Shown here: one piece after another, positions 8,348 to 18,227 of the stretch
How positions within the stretch are numbered: the stretch's first letter is position 1
How the letters are laid out: the number at the start of each line of letters is the position of its first letter
Assembly: GCF_018739865.1 (NCBI RefSeq)
Contig: NZ_JADOER010000005.1
Location: 47,431 to 111,430, forward strand
Source of the DNA: Leptothoe kymatousa TAU-MAC 1615
GTDB taxonomy: Bacteria; Cyanobacteriota; Cyanobacteriia; Phormidesmidales; Phormidesmidaceae
DNA length: 64,000 nt
Reading direction: 5' to 3'
The notes under the pieces: generated by a model
Database searches by the model: none
Seen by the model: the letters and a program-made list of their open reading frames with translations, nothing else
What the model was told of the DNA's origin: nothing
Made by a program: the position numbers and the translations under genes

Positions 8348-8896
8348 CTACTGACGAGGTGCGGTCGTCCAAGGACGATAGCCAGCACGAATGCACTGAT
8401 CCAAGGCCGCATTCACCCCTAATCCAGCAACATTATTCAACTCCACCACACAGGTGCCATAGCGTTCAGGCAAAAGACTGCGACTGCAATGCTCTAAAGC
8501 ATTGACAGACGGTTGGTCCAACAACGCCGCATGGATATCGATGGTACAGTCGGCCACCTCATCAGGACGGCGCGATCGCTCACACCCCTGCAAGGCATTC
8601 ACCGCACCAATACCCGTACTCTGGCTCACATCGACCACACAGTCTCCAAGCACGGCTGGGAACCGAGCCCCTGCGCAGCTAGCCGTTGCACTGTTTAGCT
8701 CTACCCCTGTGTCTGTCAAATCAGTGACACATTCACCATAATTATCATCCGTAGCCCCATAGCTAGGCATCACCACCAAAGATGAAGCCACCAGCCCCAG
8801 GGCAACAGGTGCTAAAAGTGAACGCGTCACATGATGGCGCGTCATATGACGCGCCATATAGCGCTGCCAAATAGGAATAAATGTCATATTAAGCAT
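8348..8896 (-). CDS. secreted cysteine-repeat protein, unknown function
   Basis: The mature part is four tandem units of 30-37 residues, each with the pattern Cys-(V/T)-x-(D/E)-(L/V/I), then a conserved Ala/Leu and a second Cys: CVTDL, CVVDV, CTIDI and CVVEL begin the units and CAGAR, CERSR, CSRSL and CIRAG end them. Eight cysteines suggest one disulfide per unit. A signal peptide precedes them (LLAPVALGLVASSLVVMPSYGA). The start is uncertain: the frame opens at a TTG at 8929, and ATGs occur at 8896, 8887, 8857 and 8845; the last two lie in a perfect 24-bp palindrome. I use 8896. Function is unknown; secretion is inferred. Confidence 0.7.
   Translation of the reverse strand: MLNMTFIPIWQRYMARHMTRHHVTRSLLAPVALGLVASSLVVMPSYGATDDNYGECVTDLTDTGVELNSATASCAGARFPAVLGDCVVDVSQSTGIGAVNALQGCERSRRPDEVADCTIDIHAALLDQPSVNALEHCSRSLLPERYGTCVVELNNVAGLGVNAALDQCIRAGYRPWTTAPRQ
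8834..8857. repeat. perfect 24-bp palindrome at the start of the cysteine-repeat gene
   Basis: The sequence reads identically on both strands, centred on GTCATATGAC. In the cysteine-repeat frame it encodes MARHMTRH. A partial copy (ACGCGTCACATGATG) lies beside it. If translation starts at 8845 or 8857 it would overlap the start codon and could be an operator. Confidence 0.7.
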
Positions 8897-9269
8897 TTTC
8901 AATAGATCCAATAGAACGATAGTGCCCAACAGTCTCTGATGCTTCTCAGTCGTTACAAAAACTATGATTCTGTAATTAGCAAACAGACTATCCCTGTATA
9001 GTCATCATTCAGCCCAACTTATCCACGTCTGGAACGAACGTTTTCCCTAAAAGAACAACCACTATTAGGAGTTGGCCATAGCTAAAGACGGCAGTAATTT
9101 TATAATGAGTTTCCTTTGAAACCCTGATCTAATCTACAGTGAATGAGTGACAAACCATGAGACATTGCCAAGCAAGGAGATGAGTTTGACACCTGTCTAT
9201 TCCCCCTGCCTGCAATGCAATCAAAACGCCACACAATAATTACAGCAAACGATCTAGAGGGTCTTTAAC
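8897..9269. other. divergent intergenic region upstream of dxs
   Basis: About 370 bp containing the promoters of the cysteine-repeat gene and of dxs. Two tiny overlapping frames near 9157-9240 (one of 19 codons containing CLQC) precede dxs, but neither has a convincing ribosome binding site spacing. No other element is recognised. Confidence 0.4.
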
Positions 9270-11183
9270 ATGCATCTGAGTGAAATCACCCATCCTAACC
9301 AGTTGCATGGCTTGTCTGTGAAACAGTTAGAAGCCATTGCCCAGCAAATTCGAGAAAAGCATTTAGACACAGTATCCACCAGTGGCGGGCATCTGGGGCC
9401 TGGCTTAGGCGTGGTTGAATTGACCTTAGCGCTCTATCAAACCCTAGATCTAGATCACGACAAAGTCATTTGGGATGTGGGGCACCAAGCCTATCCCCAC
9501 AAATTAATTACAGGCCGTTACAACGATTTCGCATCCCTACGGCAAAAAGATGGCGTCGCCGGCTATCTAAAGCGCTGCGAAAGTAAATTTGATCACTTTG
9601 GGGCTGGCCACGCCTCCACCAGTATTTCGGCAGGTTTGGGCATGGCCATCGCCCGCGACATGCAGGGCGATGACTACAAAGTTGCCTCCATTATTGGCGA
9701 CGGCGCCCTCACCGGCGGCATGGCCCTAGAAGCCATTAACCATGCGGGGCACCTCCCCGACACCAACCTGGTGGTCGTGCTCAACGATAATGAAATGTCT
9801 ATTTCTCCAAACGTTGGTGCCATCCCCCGCTACCTTAATAAAATTCGTCTGAGCCCACCGATGCAGTTTCTCAGCGACAACATTGAGGAGCAGTTAAAAC
9901 AAATTCCCTTCGTAGGAGATTCCTTCTCTCCCGAATTAGATCGAATGAAGGAAGGCATGAAGCGCCTGGCCATGTCCAAAGTGGGCGCAGTCTTTGAAGA
10001 ACTGGGCTTCACTTATATGGGTCCGGTCGATGGTCACAACCTAGGCGAATTAATTGACACCTTTAAAGAAGCCCACGCCAAAGGTGGCCCCGTCCTGGTT
10101 CATGCGGTCACCGTTAAGGGCAAAGGGTACGAAATTGCAGAAAAGGACCAGGTCGGCTACCACGCCCAGTCCCCCTTCAATCTGACTACTGGCAAAGGCT
10201 ACCCATCAAACAAGCCCACCCCACCCAAATATTCCAAGGTCTTTGCTGAAACTCTGATCAAGCTGGCTGAAGCGAATCCCAAAATTGTCGGCATTACGGC
10301 AGCCATGGCCACGGGCACCGGCCTTGATAAACTGCAGGCCAAACTGCCAGACCAGTATATTGACGTCGGTATTGCTGAACAGCACGCCGTCACCCTAGCG
10401 GCAGGCCTAGCCTGTGAAGGCATGCGTCCGGTGGCCGCCATCTATTCCACCTTCTTGCAACGGGCCTACGACCAAATTGTCCACGACGTTTGCATCCAAA
10501 ACCTCCCCGTCTTTTTCTGCCTAGACCGGGCGGGCATCGTCGGCGCAGATGGCCCCACCCACCAGGGCATGTACGACATCTCTTACCTCCGCGCCATTCC
10601 CAATATGGTGGTCATGGCCCCCAAGGATGAAGCTGAATTACAGAAAATGATCGTCACGGGCATTGAGCACACCGAAGGTCCCATTGCCGTGCGATATCCC
10701 CGTGGCAGTGGCTATGGTGCCCCCCTAATGGAAGAAGGCTGGGAGGCCCTACCCATTGGCAAAGGCGAAGTTCTGCGCCAGGGTGACGATCTATTGCTAT
10801 TGGGCTATGGCTCCATGGTTTACCCCACCATGCAAACCGCTGAAATCCTCAGCGAACATGGGGTGGAAGCCACCGTAGTCAATGCTCGCTTTGTGAAACC
10901 CTTGGATGAAGCACTGATTGCTCCACTAGCACAAAAAATCAAGCGGGTCGTTACCGTTGAAGAAGGGTGCTTAATGGGGGGCTTTGGCTCCGCTGTGGCA
11001 GAATCCCTCATCGACCGTGACATCAATGTCCCCATTTTCCGCCTAGGGGTCCCCGATGTTCTAGTAGACCATGCCACCGCCAATGAATCGAAGGCCGCGC
11101 TGGGGCTAACTCCCTCTCAGATGGCGGAGAAAATCTTAAAGCGCTTTGCATTGACCCAGCGTGAATTGGCCAGCATGGGCTAG
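9270..11183 (+). CDS. dxs: 1-deoxy-D-xylulose-5-phosphate synthase
   Basis: Condenses pyruvate and glyceraldehyde-3-phosphate, the first and usually rate-controlling step of the MEP isoprenoid pathway that feeds carotenoids, phytol and quinones. The 637-residue product is full length. Visible are the thiamine diphosphate motif [18 protein letters not shown] near residue 149, the transketolase pyrimidine-binding motif [19 protein letters not shown] near residue 418, and the C-terminal transketolase domain ([15 protein letters not shown]). The ATG at 9270 is preceded by GAGGGTCTTTAAC. It stands as a single gene with a strong terminator downstream. Confidence 0.97.
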   Translation: MHLSEITHPNQLHGLSVKQLEAIAQQIREKHLDTVSTSGGHLGPGLGVVELTLALYQTLDLDHDKVIWDVGHQAYPHKLITGRYNDFASLRQKDGVAGYLKRCESKFDHFGAGHASTSISAGLGMAIARDMQGDDYKVASIIGDGALTGGMALEAINHAGHLPDTNLVVVLNDNEMSISPNVGAIPRYLNKIRLSPPMQFLSDNIEEQLKQIPFVGDSFSPELDRMKEGMKRLAMSKVGAVFEELGFTYMGPVDGHNLGELIDTFKEAHAKGGPVLVHAVTVKGKGYEIAEKDQVGYHAQSPFNLTTGKGYPSNKPTPPKYSKVFAETLIKLAEANPKIVGITAAMATGTGLDKLQAKLPDQYIDVGIAEQHAVTLAAGLACEGMRPVAAIYSTFLQRAYDQIVHDVCIQNLPVFFCLDRAGIVGADGPTHQGMYDISYLRAIPNMVVMAPKDEAELQKMIVTGIEHTEGPIAVRYPRGSGYGAPLMEEGWEALPIGKGEVLRQGDDLLLLGYGSMVYPTMQTAEILSEHGVEATVVNARFVKPLDEALIAPLAQKIKRVVTVEEGCLMGGFGSAVAESLIDRDINVPIFRLGVPDVLVDHATANESKAALGLTPSQMAEKILKRFALTQRELASMG

Positions 11184-11325
11184 TTGCCCCCTCAGTAGGT
11201 GAGCGTCATTTATTTCAAACTGCTGCCCCCAGAGTTGGGGCATTTTCGAGAAGGTCATTTTCGAACAAGTCTGATGTAATTTAGTTCGCCCATCTACTTT
11301 ATCAACATCGTTAGGTTCAACTTTT

Positions 11326-11369
11326 AAGGCGTAGAACTTGCCCATGAGTTCTACGCCTTAGCTTTTTTT
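11326..11369 (+). terminator. dxs terminator
   Basis: Perfect 13-bp stem, AAGGCGTAGAACT and AGTTCTACGCCTT, with a short loop, then AGC and seven T residues. It lies 140 bp after the dxs stop and immediately before the convergent membrane-protein gene. Confidence 0.9.
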
Positions 11370-11392
11370 AAAAATAATTAAAAACAAATTAC

Positions 11393-11899
11393 TTATCTAC
11401 GTAAGCGTCGCGGACCGCGTTTTCGCCTGGACCGATCGCCCACGGACATGGCCACGGACATCAGCGTAACAGCAGGTGCATGGAGCATGGTGCGCTGGCG
11501 GGGACGGCGACTGGGCTTAAATTCCACCGGGGAAAACATATCCCAAAACCACAGCCCTAATGCCCCCACCAGCGCCAGCACCCCTAGCAAAAAGAAAACC
11601 ATTGCGCCGACAACCAGCACATTCAGCGCCACAATCGCTCGCAGCGCTAAAGCGCTCAAACTCGCCAGCATGCCAAAAAGCATCACCACTGTTAACAAAA
11701 AGCTCAGGTACGCCCAGCGGCATTGCCGTCGTTTGCCCGGTGAGCCATAGCCAGATGTGGTGAGCAACCAGCGCCACCGCAGCCAAGCCGCTAGGACAAC
11801 TATGGCCCCAGTAATAACCATCAGAACATTGTTAATCAGCAATGAAATCAGCTGACCCGTTTGAATAGAAGACATCTCCATGGGAATCCCCTTGGTCAA
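11393..11899 (-). CDS. membrane protein of unknown function
   Basis: Encodes 168 residues with about three hydrophobic segments (near 16-38, 65-90 and 93-117), then a basic, Arg-rich C-terminal tail ending RRKRGPRRLRR. The tail could bind nucleic acid or acidic lipid, but nothing specific is recognised. The frame begins MTKGIPMEMSS; the Met codons at positions 7 and 9 are possible alternative starts. Convergent with dxs. Confidence 0.6.
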   Translation of the reverse strand: MTKGIPMEMSSIQTGQLISLLINNVLMVITGAIVVLAAWLRWRWLLTTSGYGSPGKRRQCRWAYLSFLLTVVMLFGMLASLSALALRAIVALNVLVVGAMVFFLLGVLALVGALGLWFWDMFSPVEFKPSRRPRQRTMLHAPAVTLMSVAMSVGDRSRRKRGPRRLRR

Positions 11900-12095
11900 T
11901 TACAAATTCAAATTAGTTCAATTGTACTACTTTAGTCTGCTCATGAATCCGTCATGGGAGAAAAGTCAACCTAGTGGTATTGTTATGGCGTGTTTGCCCC
12001 CTTAACACTGAATATGCGTATAAATACAGTTGTTTTAACTGGTCTGATACGCTCGACCATGTTGTGTTTCCATTGATCCTGTGTTTGCATCGTCA

Positions 12096-12794
12096 ATGAA
12101 AGTTAAGTCCCGTCAAAGGCATGTTGGACTGTACTGGCTATTAGGCATACTGACCTGCGGAGTAGTCATCGCTGGCAAGCTATTCTTGGTTTGGGGTTTT
12201 GACACCTACCTGTATTCGTTACCCATTGTGGGAGGGGTATTAGCAAGTTTAGAAATCGTTGAACTTGCCAGCCCTATTTTGCTCGCGGTCTTGGGGCTAA
12301 GCCTTGGGGCACTGACCTATTACCTGGCCCCCAAGAGCAGCACGATCCTCCGCTTCCTATTGCTGACTATGGCATTGCCGCTGATTCTGCTAGTTGGGCA
12401 TCCAGTGCGCCATAACCTGTGGGTTAAACAGGTGAGCAATCAGGAAAATCTATCTCCCACCCAGGCCCGCCAGGTTACCGACAAGTTTTTGCAACAAAAA
12501 ACCAGTAAAGCTGGCAACCTGGGGTTTTATTGGTACACGGCGCAACAGCCCAAGCCACCCATTCGTTTGAGCAATGTGCAACCCCTCGAAGGGGGTAATC
12601 CGCTACAAGCACAGCTGACCGAGTTGGGTAAACGACAAACGGGGCTCATGCGGCTGGCATTTGGAATTTATACGTGGCTTTTTAACCATGCTGGCTGGGG
12701 CCTGCGCATGATCTATGCCCTGCTATCGGGGTTTATTGGCTTGATCTATTTCTACAGGGGACAACATTGGGCGAACCATAAACGCCGGGGTTAA
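12096..12794 (+). CDS. membrane protein of unknown function
   Basis: About 232 residues from the ATG at 12096; an upstream in-frame GTG at 12081 would add five residues. Hydrophobic segments occur near residues 10-32, 40-75, 82-100 and at the C-terminus (LRMIYALLSGFIGLIYFYRG). A polar central domain (about 110-175) contains YWYTAQQPKPPIRLS. No family is recognised. It ends 28 bp before mobA on the same strand, so the two may be co-transcribed, but no functional link to molybdenum metabolism is evident. Confidence 0.65.
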   Translation: MKVKSRQRHVGLYWLLGILTCGVVIAGKLFLVWGFDTYLYSLPIVGGVLASLEIVELASPILLAVLGLSLGALTYYLAPKSSTILRFLLLTMALPLILLVGHPVRHNLWVKQVSNQENLSPTQARQVTDKFLQQKTSKAGNLGFYWYTAQQPKPPIRLSNVQPLEGGNPLQAQLTELGKRQTGLMRLAFGIYTWLFNHAGWGLRMIYALLSGFIGLIYFYRGQHWANHKRRG

Positions 12795-12822
12795 ATACCG
12801 CCGCCTTAGCACTACGCTTGCC

Positions 12823-13473
12823 ATGGACCACAGGATCGCAGCATTAATTTTGGCAGGTGGCGCAAGTCGACGAATGGGACAAGATAAAGCACTGCTATCG
12901 GTGCCCAGTAGCGCTGGCAACCGTACGATTCCGTTACTGGCCCACGTTAGCCATATGGCCAGCGCCTGTGCTGAACGGGTCCATGTGTTGACTCCTTGGC
13001 CAGAACGCTACGCTGATTTTTTATCTCCGTCTGTAGTCCTTTTGCCAGAAGTCAAGCAACATTCAGGGCCTTTGGTCGCCCTGCTCCAGGGGTGGTCGTT
13101 AATTGTTGCCCATGGGCAGAAACGGGGTGAAACCGCACCAGACTGGCTGCTGGTTTTAGCCTGTGATATGCCGGCGCTAGATGCCGCAATATTGCAGACC
13201 TGGTGTCACAGCCTCCAATCGGTGAGGCCAGATGCGATCGCAGCCCTACCGCAACATCAAGGGCGATGGGAACCCCTATGCGGCTTTTATCGGCAGAGCA
13301 GCTTTCGGCATCTGAGCCTGGCGATTCAACAAGATGTGCGCTCATTTCAAAGGTGGCTGGCTAACGAATCTGTGGCATCACTGAGTGTGAACGATTCTAA
13401 TGTGTTACAGAATTGCAACAATCCGGCACAATGGCAAAATTTCCTAGCCCAGCAAGACGCCAGAAACCCATAG
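12823..13473 (+). CDS. mobA: molybdenum cofactor guanylyltransferase
   Basis: Transfers GMP from GTP to molybdopterin cofactor, used by enzymes such as nitrate reductase. The N-terminal nucleotidyltransferase signature LILAGGASRRMGQDKALL (residues 8-25) is intact, and LVLACDMPAL near residue 109 holds the metal-binding Asp. The product of 216 residues is of normal length. No other cofactor-biosynthesis genes are adjacent. Confidence 0.88.
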   Translation: MDHRIAALILAGGASRRMGQDKALLSVPSSAGNRTIPLLAHVSHMASACAERVHVLTPWPERYADFLSPSVVLLPEVKQHSGPLVALLQGWSLIVAHGQKRGETAPDWLLVLACDMPALDAAILQTWCHSLQSVRPDAIAALPQHQGRWEPLCGFYRQSSFRHLSLAIQQDVRSFQRWLANESVASLSVNDSNVLQNCNNPAQWQNFLAQQDARNP

Positions 13474-13609
13474 GGCGCTTGACAATCAGCACTTCCCTTC
13501 AATGTTAAGCTGTGTGATATTTTCACAGCTCCCCCCAGTGCGGATGCCATAAACCCTTATAGTTATGATTAACGTTTGTTAAATTTCCTCATATTCTGGA
13601 GATTCTCAA

Positions 13610-14431
13610 GTGGCGATTCCTCTGCTGAAATACTCACCGGTTACCCAAAATTCTCGGGTTGAGGGCTACGAAATTCCTGGGGATGATCAGCCTAAGATTT
13701 ATTCAACTCAGAATATTCTTTCTTCGACTGATATCAACGATCTGATTGAAGCAGCCTATCGTCAGATCTTTTTCCATGCATTTAAGGCTGACCGCGAAAG
13801 GTTTTTAGAGTCACAGCTTCGCAGTAATCAAATTACTGTCCGTGACTTTGTCCGTGGTTTACTCCTGTCGAATACTTACCGTCGTGCCTTCTACGGCATG
13901 AATAGCAACTATCGCTATGTTGAACAGACTGTTCAACGGGCGCTAGGCCGTGACGTATTTGGCAAAGAAGAAACGTTAGCTTGGTCTATTATCGTAGCGA
14001 CCAAGGGTGACGAAGGGTTTATTGATGCCATTCTCGATAGCGACGAGTATCTAGATAACTTTGGCGATGATATTTTGCCTTATCAGCGCCGTCGTGTTCT
14101 GCCGACTCGCAGCGAAGGTGAACTTCCCTTTAACATTAAGTCTCCTCGCTACGACGAATACTATCGTTCTATTCTTGGCTTCCCCAAGCCTGTTGCCCAA
14201 AGCAGCGTTCGTCGGTTCACTCCCCAAGAGCAGAAGCCCAAAGCCGGCAGCCCCGCTCTGTTTATGGACATGGTCCGTGGCTTGAACAGCCTGCAACAAG
14301 CCGTTCCATCTCAGCGCGTATCCGCTGTAGGTGTGAACTTCACGTCCGGAGTACCTTATCGCAAGGTTAGCTTCCCTATTAACGACCCAGTAGCAGCTGC
14401 CGCTGTGGAAAAGGTTAAGCAGGGTGCATAA
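13610..14431 (+). CDS. cpcG: phycobilisome rod-core linker polypeptide
   Basis: Connects phycocyanin rods to the allophycocyanin core of the phycobilisome. The start is GTG at 13610, preceded by TCTGGAG; the protein opens [20 protein letters not shown], as in CpcG. The phycobilisome linker domain (about residues 20-190) contains [21 protein letters not shown] and [17 protein letters not shown]. The 273-residue product lacks the C-terminal hydrophobic helix of CpcL, so it is the rod-core type. It is monocistronic and away from the cpc operon. Confidence 0.95.
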   Translation: MAIPLLKYSPVTQNSRVEGYEIPGDDQPKIYSTQNILSSTDINDLIEAAYRQIFFHAFKADRERFLESQLRSNQITVRDFVRGLLLSNTYRRAFYGMNSNYRYVEQTVQRALGRDVFGKEETLAWSIIVATKGDEGFIDAILDSDEYLDNFGDDILPYQRRRVLPTRSEGELPFNIKSPRYDEYYRSILGFPKPVAQSSVRRFTPQEQKPKAGSPALFMDMVRGLNSLQQAVPSQRVSAVGVNFTSGVPYRKVSFPINDPVAAAAVEKVKQGA

Positions 14432-14482
14432 AAAACCGAAGGCAGAGGCTCGCAGCCTACGCTACTAGGTTTAATAGTCCTT

Positions 14483-14523
14483 AAATAAGTTCGGCGCTTT
14501 TACGGCACCGGACTTATTTTTTT
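14483..14523 (+). terminator. cpcG terminator
   Basis: A 15-bp stem with two G-U pairs (AAATAAGTTCGGCGC against GCACCGGACTTATTT) followed by a T-run, about 50 bp after the cpcG stop codon. Confidence 0.85.
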
Positions 14524-14580
14524 GGCCCCTTAGCGGCCCCCTAGGGCGTTGGCCCCATTGTCCCCACGGTTCCACCAGCA

Positions 14581-15555
14581 CTATCGCTGCCGCAGTCGCT
14601 GTAGCAATGTTGTAAAGATCGTGGGCAACGGTGCGATCGCAACAATTGGCTCATGCGAAATCGGATGGGTGAGCGTTAACTGCCGCGCGTGGAGGGCCTG
14701 GCCTGGAAGCTTCACCCCCACAGAGCGCCCCGCACCATAGGTGAGATCCCCCACAATCGGATTGCCAACCATGGCACTGTGCACCCGAATTTGATGGGTG
14801 CGCCCTGTTTCTAACCGATAGTGCATCAGTGTGTAATTGCCCAAACGCTCCTGAATGCGCCAATGGGTTACCGCCGTGCGGCCTCCTTTTTCAAGCGGGA
14901 CAACGGCCATCTTTTTTCGATCCTTAGGGTGCCGGCCAATGGGGGCATCCATGGTTTCCCATTCCTCCGCCAGCTTTGGGGCGCCAAACACCACGCCCCA
15001 ATATTCCCGCTTGGCCGTTTTTGCCTGAATTTGTCCTTGCAGGTGATGGAGCACCGGCTCCGTCTTAGCCACCACCATGGCCCCAGTCGTATCCTTATCT
15101 AAACGGTGGACAATCCCAGGACGGCGCACCCCGCCCACCCCCGTTAACTGATCGCCGCAGTGGGCCAAAATTGCATTCACTAACGTCCCTTTGGGATGCC
15201 CCGGCGCAGGATGCACCACCATCCCAGCAGCCTTATTCACCACCAACAGGTACTCATCCTCATACAAAATATCGAGGGGAATCGCCTCGGCCACCAGCTC
15301 AAACTGCTCCGCCGGGGGCACATATAGCTGCAAAGCATCACCAACACGAATGGTGACCTTTTTATTGGTACACAGGGTCTGATTGATTTTCAATCCCCCC
15401 TGGTCGATCAGCTTTTGAATGCGATTACGGGATAAATCACAGTGCTGCGATAGCCAGCGATCAATCCGTTCCCCGTCGGCATCCACAACCGACAGTTCCA
15501 GTAGTTCGCCGCCATCGGCCGGTGCCGCACCGAGCCATTGTTCATGTTTATCCAT
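14581..15555 (-). CDS. RluD-family ribosomal RNA pseudouridine synthase
   Basis: A 324-residue enzyme with an N-terminal S4 RNA-binding domain (about 20-85: RIDRWLSQHCDLSRNRIQKLI) and an RluA-type catalytic domain carrying GIVHRLDKDTTGAMVVAKT, whose Asp is the catalytic residue. By family it modifies uridines in the large rRNA; RluD is the closest well-known member, but RluC or RluA specificity cannot be excluded. It follows cobA on the same strand with a gap of about 60 bp. Confidence 0.9.
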   Translation of the reverse strand: MDKHEQWLGAAPADGGELLELSVVDADGERIDRWLSQHCDLSRNRIQKLIDQGGLKINQTLCTNKKVTIRVGDALQLYVPPAEQFELVAEAIPLDILYEDEYLLVVNKAAGMVVHPAPGHPKGTLVNAILAHCGDQLTGVGGVRRPGIVHRLDKDTTGAMVVAKTEPVLHHLQGQIQAKTAKREYWGVVFGAPKLAEEWETMDAPIGRHPKDRKKMAVVPLEKGGRTAVTHWRIQERLGNYTLMHYRLETGRTHQIRVHSAMVGNPIVGDLTYGAGRSVGVKLPGQALHARQLTLTHPISHEPIVAIAPLPTIFTTLLQRLRQR

Positions 15556-15614
15556 TGCCTACGGCAGGCTCCACCATAGAAGCCGCTGCCCTCCCTGCCC
15601 CTGAAACTAGAAAT

Positions 15615-16421
15615 CTATGATGCCTGAATCATAGACCAATGGGGGGAATGGATCGGCGATACCGGTGCTAAAACTTCGTAGAGATCAACCACGCGACCGA
15701 TAATTGCGATCGCAGGTGCCTGAAATTGCGTATCTTGCACCTGCTGCACAATCGTTTCCAAAGAACCAATTAACTCCTCATGCTCCGGTCGGGTGCCCCA
15801 GCGCACCAAAGCAATCGGCGTAGTCGCAGACATCCCAGCCGCAGTCAGTTCGGCCACAATGTTCGGCAAATTGTGCACCCCCATGTAGATCACAATGGTT
15901 TCCGACCCTTGGGCCACCGCAGCCCAGTTCACTTTAGGACGATACTTACCCACCGCCTCATGCCCGGTCACAAAGGTGACCGACGAACTATAATCCCGGT
16001 GAGTCACCGGAATGCCCGCATAGGCAGGGGCTGCAATACCAGCCGTAATGCCTGGTACCACCTCCACATCAATGCCCGCCTCTAGCAACCCCATCATTTC
16101 TTCGCCGCCACGACCAAAAACAAAGGGATCGCCCCCCTTCAGCCGCACGACCACCGCATGGTGCTTAGCCTGCTCAATTAACAACTGGGTAATGTCAGTC
16201 TGGGCCATCGAATGACGCCCCCGACGCTTACCCGCATCAATCACATGGGAACGTTCAGCGATCATCGCCAAAATCGGTGGGCTCACCAGGGCATCATGCA
16301 CAACCACATCGGCATGATCTAATAACCCTTTAGCTTTCAGGGTCAGCAAACCGGGGTCGCCCGGACCAGCTCCCACTAAATAAACTTTGCCAAAGGATGC
16401 CTTGGTGGGGGAATGGGACAT
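15615..16421 (-). CDS. cobA: uroporphyrinogen-III C-methyltransferase
   Basis: Methylates uroporphyrinogen III at C2 and C7 with SAM, giving precorrin-2 for siroheme and cobalamin. The N-terminal signature GKVYLVGAGPGDPGLLTLKA, GGDPFVFGRGGEE and VPGITAGIAAPAYAGIPVTHR are all present. I choose the ATG at 16421 (about 268 residues), 11 codons before the conserved start; the frame extends upstream to 16499 with unconserved sequence. sirB lies upstream on the same strand, so two siroheme-pathway genes are neighbours. Confidence 0.93.
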   Translation of the reverse strand: MSHSPTKASFGKVYLVGAGPGDPGLLTLKAKGLLDHADVVVHDALVSPPILAMIAERSHVIDAGKRRGRHSMAQTDITQLLIEQAKHHAVVVRLKGGDPFVFGRGGEEMMGLLEAGIDVEVVPGITAGIAAPAYAGIPVTHRDYSSSVTFVTGHEAVGKYRPKVNWAAVAQGSETIVIYMGVHNLPNIVAELTAAGMSATTPIALVRWGTRPEHEELIGSLETIVQQVQDTQFQAPAIAIIGRVVDLYEVLAPVSPIHSPHWSMIQAS

Positions 16422-16613
16422 GTTGCTTGTAATGGGATGGGAAATCAATGGGTAAGTCCGATTGTGGCACCGCTGCTTTAGAAGTTTTGCCACAATCAAT
16501 ACAGCATCACCAGGAGCACCCTTTTAATGCTGCTTAACATATTCTTAACCTTAATTCATAACGTCCCTGAGCCCTAAAGGGATCAACACGCCAGTGCGCC
16601 AACGACCTTATTT

Positions 16614-17528
16614 TTAATGTTGCAGGGTCTTGACTAATAAATTGGCCATATCCGCCGTCGCACCCAAAGGTGGCAACAGCCGAAAGTTTGTGCGCGGAAA
16701 ACGTTCAGCTAATTCTTCTGTAAGATGGGCGACGGCATCCGTAATGCCGCCAGCAAATAAAAAGTAGGGGAAAATGGTGAGCGTGGAGCACCCTTGCTGC
16801 ATAAGTTGAATGGTCTGGTGCTCAATTTCAGAGTCATTGGTCCAATAGGCGACATCGGTGCCTAAGGACTTGGCTAGCTTATCGACCGACCGATTGCCTT
16901 TAGCACGGCGACTGCCGTGGGCCACCAACAATCGACCTTTCTTAGGAGTATGGGATAAGCGCTTGGCAATTAAAGCCGCCATCGCCGGATACCCACCCAA
17001 ATGCTCACCCGCCTTAATCTCGATCAGATCCCCGAGTTCATGCTGCGCTAACGCCACTTCCTCCGGAATATCGTCCATCACGTGCTTACCCCGCAGCAAG
17101 AAGAGTGGCACTAACTGCAGTCGCTTTACCCCAGCGGAACTGAGACGGCGACCAAACTCAGCGATTTGCTGATGCAGGGGCAGGGGGGCAAATTCGAGCA
17201 CAGCGGTGCCCACAATACACCGGCCCCGAGGGGATCGCATGCGCACCCCCAAATTAGGAGCGCCCCCATGGGATTTAGCAACAGGCTCAGCGGTGGCTAC
17301 TGCCATTCTTAACTCGCGTTGCTGCCGCTCTAGTAGCTGCAGGCTCTGACTTTGAACATTCCGCACTTCGGTCACACCCTCACTTGTTTGCACAGGGGGC
17401 CTAGGCCACACGTCAGACAAATCCTCATTCAGCCGCTCACGCAATAGCTGCGCCAACCGGTTGATAGCAATTTGATGCCGTGGGTCCCGACTTCCGTGGG
17501 AAATTAAAAGATACGCAGTAGATGTCAC
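16614..17528 (-). CDS. sirB: sirohydrochlorin ferrochelatase (CbiX/SirB type)
   Basis: Inserts metal into sirohydrochlorin, giving siroheme for nitrite and sulfite reductases. At 304 residues it has two CbiX-like halves, each beginning with the metal-ligand motif: LLISHGSRDPRH near residue 7 and LLVAHGSRRAKGN near residue 200. The first half contains an unconserved insertion (about residues 38-105) of variable, Gln- and Arg-rich sequence. Its position upstream of cobA supports a siroheme role; a CbiX role in cobalamin synthesis is the alternative. Confidence 0.88.
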   Translation of the reverse strand: MTSTAYLLISHGSRDPRHQIAINRLAQLLRERLNEDLSDVWPRPPVQTSEGVTEVRNVQSQSLQLLERQQRELRMAVATAEPVAKSHGGAPNLGVRMRSPRGRCIVGTAVLEFAPLPLHQQIAEFGRRLSSAGVKRLQLVPLFLLRGKHVMDDIPEEVALAQHELGDLIEIKAGEHLGGYPAMAALIAKRLSHTPKKGRLLVAHGSRRAKGNRSVDKLAKSLGTDVAYWTNDSEIEHQTIQLMQQGCSTLTIFPYFLFAGGITDAVAHLTEELAERFPRTNFRLLPPLGATADMANLLVKTLQH

Positions 17529-18105
17529 GAGATTTTAAATAAAAAAGAAATGAAACTAAACTCTCAGGGAAACGGATGCTCAGTGCCAAACCTGAAATTA
17601 CTGAACTTTGCTAGAGCGGGTGAAACAAGTAATGAATAACGGAAAAACTCGTGAGTTTACCAATCTAGCAGTAAATACCTAACTCAGCGGGATATTCTAT
17701 AGTCTGAACCTGAATTTGATAGCTGCGATCGCATGGTATGCACACCATCAGTCCACACAGCTAAAAAGTCTGACCGCTACGGCGCCTCGGGATACCTTCA
17801 GTGCCAGGTATGGATGATTCCCTGAATCAGCAACGGCAAATTCTACAAACGACTGCTAGATAAAAACCGAGTTCGGTTCCAATTACTGAGATGGACAGAA
17901 GCACCAGTAAACACGACTAAGTGTCTAGGTAAGGCTGTCAGAAATCTGTCATTATTGATGCCATTTCCCCATGCATTGGTCACGAATACGTGACGAACGC
18001 ACTCAATTTAGTAATCCCAGCCATAGGCAACCATACAACAGCAAAATAATCTGGGAAAACCATACAATCACTCAACAGGAGTGATATTATAGAAAACCAA
18101 TGCAC
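17529..18105. other. intergenic region between sirB and tRNA-His
   Basis: About 580 bp. It contains one HIP1 octamer near 17727. A plus-strand frame around 17740-17990 can be read with one internal stop but matches nothing I recognise; a decayed gene is possible and not supported. A TATTAT box lies just upstream of the tRNA. Confidence 0.4.
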
Positions 18106-18179
18106 GGCGAGCGTAGCCAAGTGGTTAAGGCAGTGGATTGTGGTTCCACCATTCGGGGGTTCGAGTCCCCTCGTTCGCC
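18106..18179 (+). tRNA. tRNA-His (GTG anticodon)
   Basis: A full cloverleaf: acceptor GCGAGCG (18107-18113) pairs with CGTTCGC (18172-18178); the anticodon loop TTGTGGT carries GTG; the T arm is GGGGGTTCGAGTCCCC. The diagnostic extra G at position -1 (18106) opposite C73 (18179) marks it as histidine tRNA. The 3' CCA is not encoded. Confidence 0.96.
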
Positions 18180-18227
18180 CTTTAGTTAAGTCAGCTTACC
18201 AATTTTGTTCTCTTTGGTTTGTATAAA

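Noticed and set aside
9157-9240. Possible upstream leader peptides before dxs
   Set aside because: Ribosome binding site spacing is wrong and no stalling or attenuator structure is visible.
17740-17990. Decayed coding sequence upstream of tRNA-His
   Set aside because: The readable frame has an internal stop and matches no family I recognise; evidence is too thin to call a pseudogene.
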